Assembly (NCBI GenBank): GCA_002405405.1 | Contig: DHLT01000006.1 | Location: forward strand, 1,076-10,565 | DNA: 9,490 nt | Direction: 5' to 3' | From: Ignavibacteria bacterium UBA4661 | GTDB taxonomy: Bacteria; Bacteroidota; Ignavibacteria; Kapaibacteriales; UBA4661 | In this document: positions 7,886-9,490 of the stretch, one piece after another | Numbering within the stretch: the first letter of the stretch is position 1 | Layout of the letters: each line of letters opens with the position of its first letter | Position numbers and translations under genes: made by a program | The notes under the pieces: generated by a model | The model's input: only the letters and a program-made list of their open reading frames with translations | Database searches by the model: none | What the model was told of the DNA's origin: nothing

Positions 7886-8825
7886 ACATCAGCGTTGCAC
7901 CATGTGGTGCTTTCAACATTTCAAGCAAACCTTGCTGTTGCCATACATAACGTTGCGGCAGAGCAGGAAATCTCTTGGTAAGAATGCTATAGGTGTTGGT
8001 TGTTTGTGCCGACCACCACCATGCCCACACTCGATCTTGAGCAAAGACCGGCAGATGGGCGAGTAGAAGTGGTGCAACCACATTCGTCATAATTTCTATC
8101 GTTGCTCCTTGGGAAATATATGTTGTCAGCAGACCTTGAATACGCAAGAGCATTGCTTCTTCATGAAGTAATTCATCCATAATATGCGCCACGAGAACTA
8201 AAGCGCGCTCATTTCTAAGAAGCTCATCGACCGCCGAACCAATGCCTGTATGTCGTGTTCGCTTTGTAGAGAGTCTTTGGGCAAATTCTTCAATTCCTCC
8301 ACGAAGCAAGGTTGTTGTCGAGACATGATGGCGCAGTGTAAGCGGCATCAGTTCTTGTGCCTTGCGCTCTAGACGTGCTACAGCATATCGAGCAACCATG
8401 AGGGTATGAGAATTGGATACGATTGATGTCGTATTGCTGAGTATTGCCGATTGTTCTTCACCCGCAATCATCATATCTTCACTCACAATAATTGTAGCAT
8501 GTGCTGTGGTAGATTCTTCCGTATCATGTTCGCACACGATATGAGCAACCAATGCTTGATATGCAGGATTGTCTTGATGCTTATGCGCAAACCAATCGCT
8601 GGCGCGCTTATGAAATTCCGCGTTACCGACATGCAATATGCCGTTGATGAGTAAAGCCATATTCACAATATCAGGACCAAATCGTTGATGCCACTCTCCT
8701 TTGGCAATAACTTGAATACGTTCGCCTTTAGTACCAACAAAACGCGCTCCTTCATAAAAGCAAGACTCTGCTCGATTGCGCCAATAATGTTCATCATGAG
8801 AAAGAAGTATCGGTTGTTGCTTCAT
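7884..8825 (-). CDS. DUF2851 family protein, short form
   Basis: The protein has 313 residues from an ATG at 8825. Residues 49-98 match the signature of DUF2851, a family of unknown function centred on Bacteroidota and relatives: FGPDI (49-53), VGNAEFHKRASDWFAHKHQ (66-84; family form GNVEIH..SDW..H.H) and AYQALVAHIV (88-97; family form AYDNVILHVV). The C-terminal part is also recognisable: EIMTNVVAPLLLAH at 244-257 and WQQQGLLEMLK at 295-305. As remembered, family members are about 400-430 residues, so about 100 residues are missing between these blocks, and the cysteine-containing tail usual after the last block is replaced by a short APHGATLM ending. No signal peptide or membrane segment is seen, so it should be cytoplasmic. 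The Pro51-Asp52 and Glu70-x-His72 arrangement resembles a nuclease core, but no function is established. The gene is a single leftward unit diverging from the MerR gene. Confidence 0.8.
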   Translation of the reverse strand: MKQQPILLSHDEHYWRNRAESCFYEGARFVGTKGERIQVIAKGEWHQRFGPDIVNMALLINGILHVGNAEFHKRASDWFAHKHQDNPAYQALVAHIVCEHDTEESTTAHATIIVSEDMMIAGEEQSAILSNTTSIVSNSHTLMVARYAVARLERKAQELMPLTLRHHVSTTTLLRGGIEEFAQRLSTKRTRHTGIGSAVDELLRNERALVLVAHIMDELLHEEAMLLRIQGLLTTYISQGATIEIMTNVVAPLLLAHLPVFAQDRVWAWWWSAQTTNTYSILTKRFPALPQRYVWQQQGLLEMLKAPHGATLM

Positions 8826-8876
8826 AACAATTCATCGAAAAAAGACCTCAGTTTCGTGCAAACAGAACGAGCAATA

Positions 8877-8905
8877 ATTGTACTCGTATGCAATGCTTTT
8901 GCGAA
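8877..8905 (-). promoter_or_regulatory. Candidate sigma-70-like promoter for the DUF2851 gene
   Basis: On the minus strand, TTCGCA (8905-8900) and TACAAT (8882-8877) are separated by 17 bases. They match the TTGACA/TATAAT consensus at 4 of 6 and 5 of 6 positions. Transcription would start roughly 45 bases before the ATG at 8825. This is only a motif match, and the host may favour a different consensus. Confidence 0.35.
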
Positions 8906-9001
8906 GATGATAAAAAATCCTTATGATTGAAAGTTCTGTATGAAAAGTTACTAGCCCAATGTCATAGCATATAAGATGTCTTGTTTCAAGTCATTACCGC
9001 G

Positions 9002-9030
9002 TTGAATTCATGTTGAACATGAATTACTCT
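9002..9030 (+). promoter_or_regulatory. Perfect 21-base palindrome: candidate operator/promoter of the MerR gene
   Basis: AATTCATGTT (9005-9014), a central G (9015) and AACATGAATT (9016-9025) form a perfect inverted repeat with 10-base arms, ending 43 bases before the GTG start of the MerR-family gene. It has no T tract and only one central base, so it is not a terminator hairpin; a dimeric regulator site is more likely. TTGAAT (9002-9007) and TACTCT (9025-9030), 17 bases apart, could be the -35 and -10, which would put the dyad in the promoter spacer, as in MerR-type promoters. The palindrome is seen directly; the promoter hexamers are weak. Confidence 0.55.
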
Positions 9031-9068
9031 ACGATAAGAGAAGCATTCATAAGGAGAAAGAAGACACT

Positions 9069-9490
9069 GTGAAAAGTTTGGACATAAAAAAACTGTACTA
9101 TTCTATCAGCGATGTTAGTAAAATCATCGATGAGGAGCAGTATGTCCTTCGCTATTGGGAAACGGAATTTGAGCAATTGCGTCCGCAAAAAAATCGTGCC
9201 GGCAATCGCATTTATGGGGAAAAAGATCTGGTTGTATTGCGTGTTATCAAATATCTCCTACGAAGCAAACGTTTTACCATTGATGGTGCCAAAGAAGCAT
9301 TGCGTGAGCGATCTTTACAAGAAATCTATGCTGATGTCTATGGGTCAACCCATGAGGAATCATTGCCCACTGTGCTTCCTATCTTTGAACAAGATCAACA
9401 TACTGCCGAAGACAGTGAAACACCGGAACAATCTCTTCTGGCAGCTCCTACCTTTGTTTTACCAACAGGCAACGAACACCCTCATACTGC
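9069..9490 (+). CDS. MerR-family transcriptional regulator, N-terminal part (3' end outside window)
   Basis: The frame opens with GTG at 9069 and runs off the window after 140 codons. An AGGAG at 9052-9056 lies 12 bases upstream, one of the few recognisable Shine-Dalgarno sequences here; an in-frame stop at 9003-9005 and no better start codon support this choice. Residues 10-31 (YYSISDVSKI to VLRYWE) form the winged-helix HTH of the MerR family. They are followed by the wing region RPQKNRAGNRIY (38-49) and the second helical pair KDLVVLRVIKYLLRSKRFTIDGAKEAL (52-78). After about residue 90 the sequence turns acidic and proline/glutamine-rich, with no recognised ligand domain in the visible part and no metal-binding cysteines. 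The subtype with LRYWE and KNRAGNR is common in Bacteroidota and deltaproteobacterial genomes; its signals are mostly unknown. The palindrome just upstream suggests autoregulation. Confidence 0.88.
   Translation, partial: MKSLDIKKLYYSISDVSKIIDEEQYVLRYWETEFEQLRPQKNRAGNRIYGEKDLVVLRVIKYLLRSKRFTIDGAKEALRERSLQEIYADVYGSTHEESLPTVLPIFEQDQHTAEDSETPEQSLLAAPTFVLPTGNEHPHT

Overview
The window reads as an ordinary chromosomal segment of a free-living bacterium of moderate GC, most likely from the Bacteroidota/Chlorobiota/Ignavibacteria side of the FCB group (a Kapabacteria-like lineage is possible). The lineage call is inference. It rests on a DUF2851 protein, an XRE regulator and a MerR regulator of types common in that group, mostly weak or absent Shine-Dalgarno sequences, pyrimidine-rich leaders, and one TAnnTTTG-like promoter. 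No rRNA, tRNA, CRISPR array, insertion sequence or phage gene was seen.

Layout: (1) The 3' end of an XRE-type helix-turn-helix gene (1-174, +), probably a type II antitoxin whose partner lies outside the window. (2) A leftward block, transcribed in the order polyprenyl-phosphate sugar-1-phosphate transferase (about 4005-2521), pyridoxamine 5'-phosphate oxidase pdxH (2473-1826), COG2509-type FAD-dependent protein (1788-193). It ends 18 bases from the XRE gene with no visible terminator. (3) A divergent intergenic region (about 4006-4176), then a rightward block: an HSDL2-like short-chain dehydrogenase (4177-5028), a fused homocysteine S-methyltransferase-like/methylenetetrahydrofolate reductase protein (5053-6882), and a secreted protein of unknown function (6956-7819) closed by a clear rho-independent terminator. 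(4) A convergent leftward DUF2851 protein (8825-7884). (5) A 243-base divergent intergenic region holding a perfect 21-base palindrome, then the 5' part of a MerR-family regulator (9069 onward, cut by the window end).

The genes mostly serve separate tasks: surface glycan initiation, vitamin B6 salvage, one-carbon metabolism, and an envelope or secreted protein. No single multi-gene system is evident. The most notable points are the loss of all three zinc-binding cysteines in the homocysteine methyltransferase domain while the reductase half keeps its active-site motifs, the palindrome in front of the MerR gene, and two poorly understood families (DUF2851 and the secreted WEVHP protein) with conserved polar residues that hint at activity.
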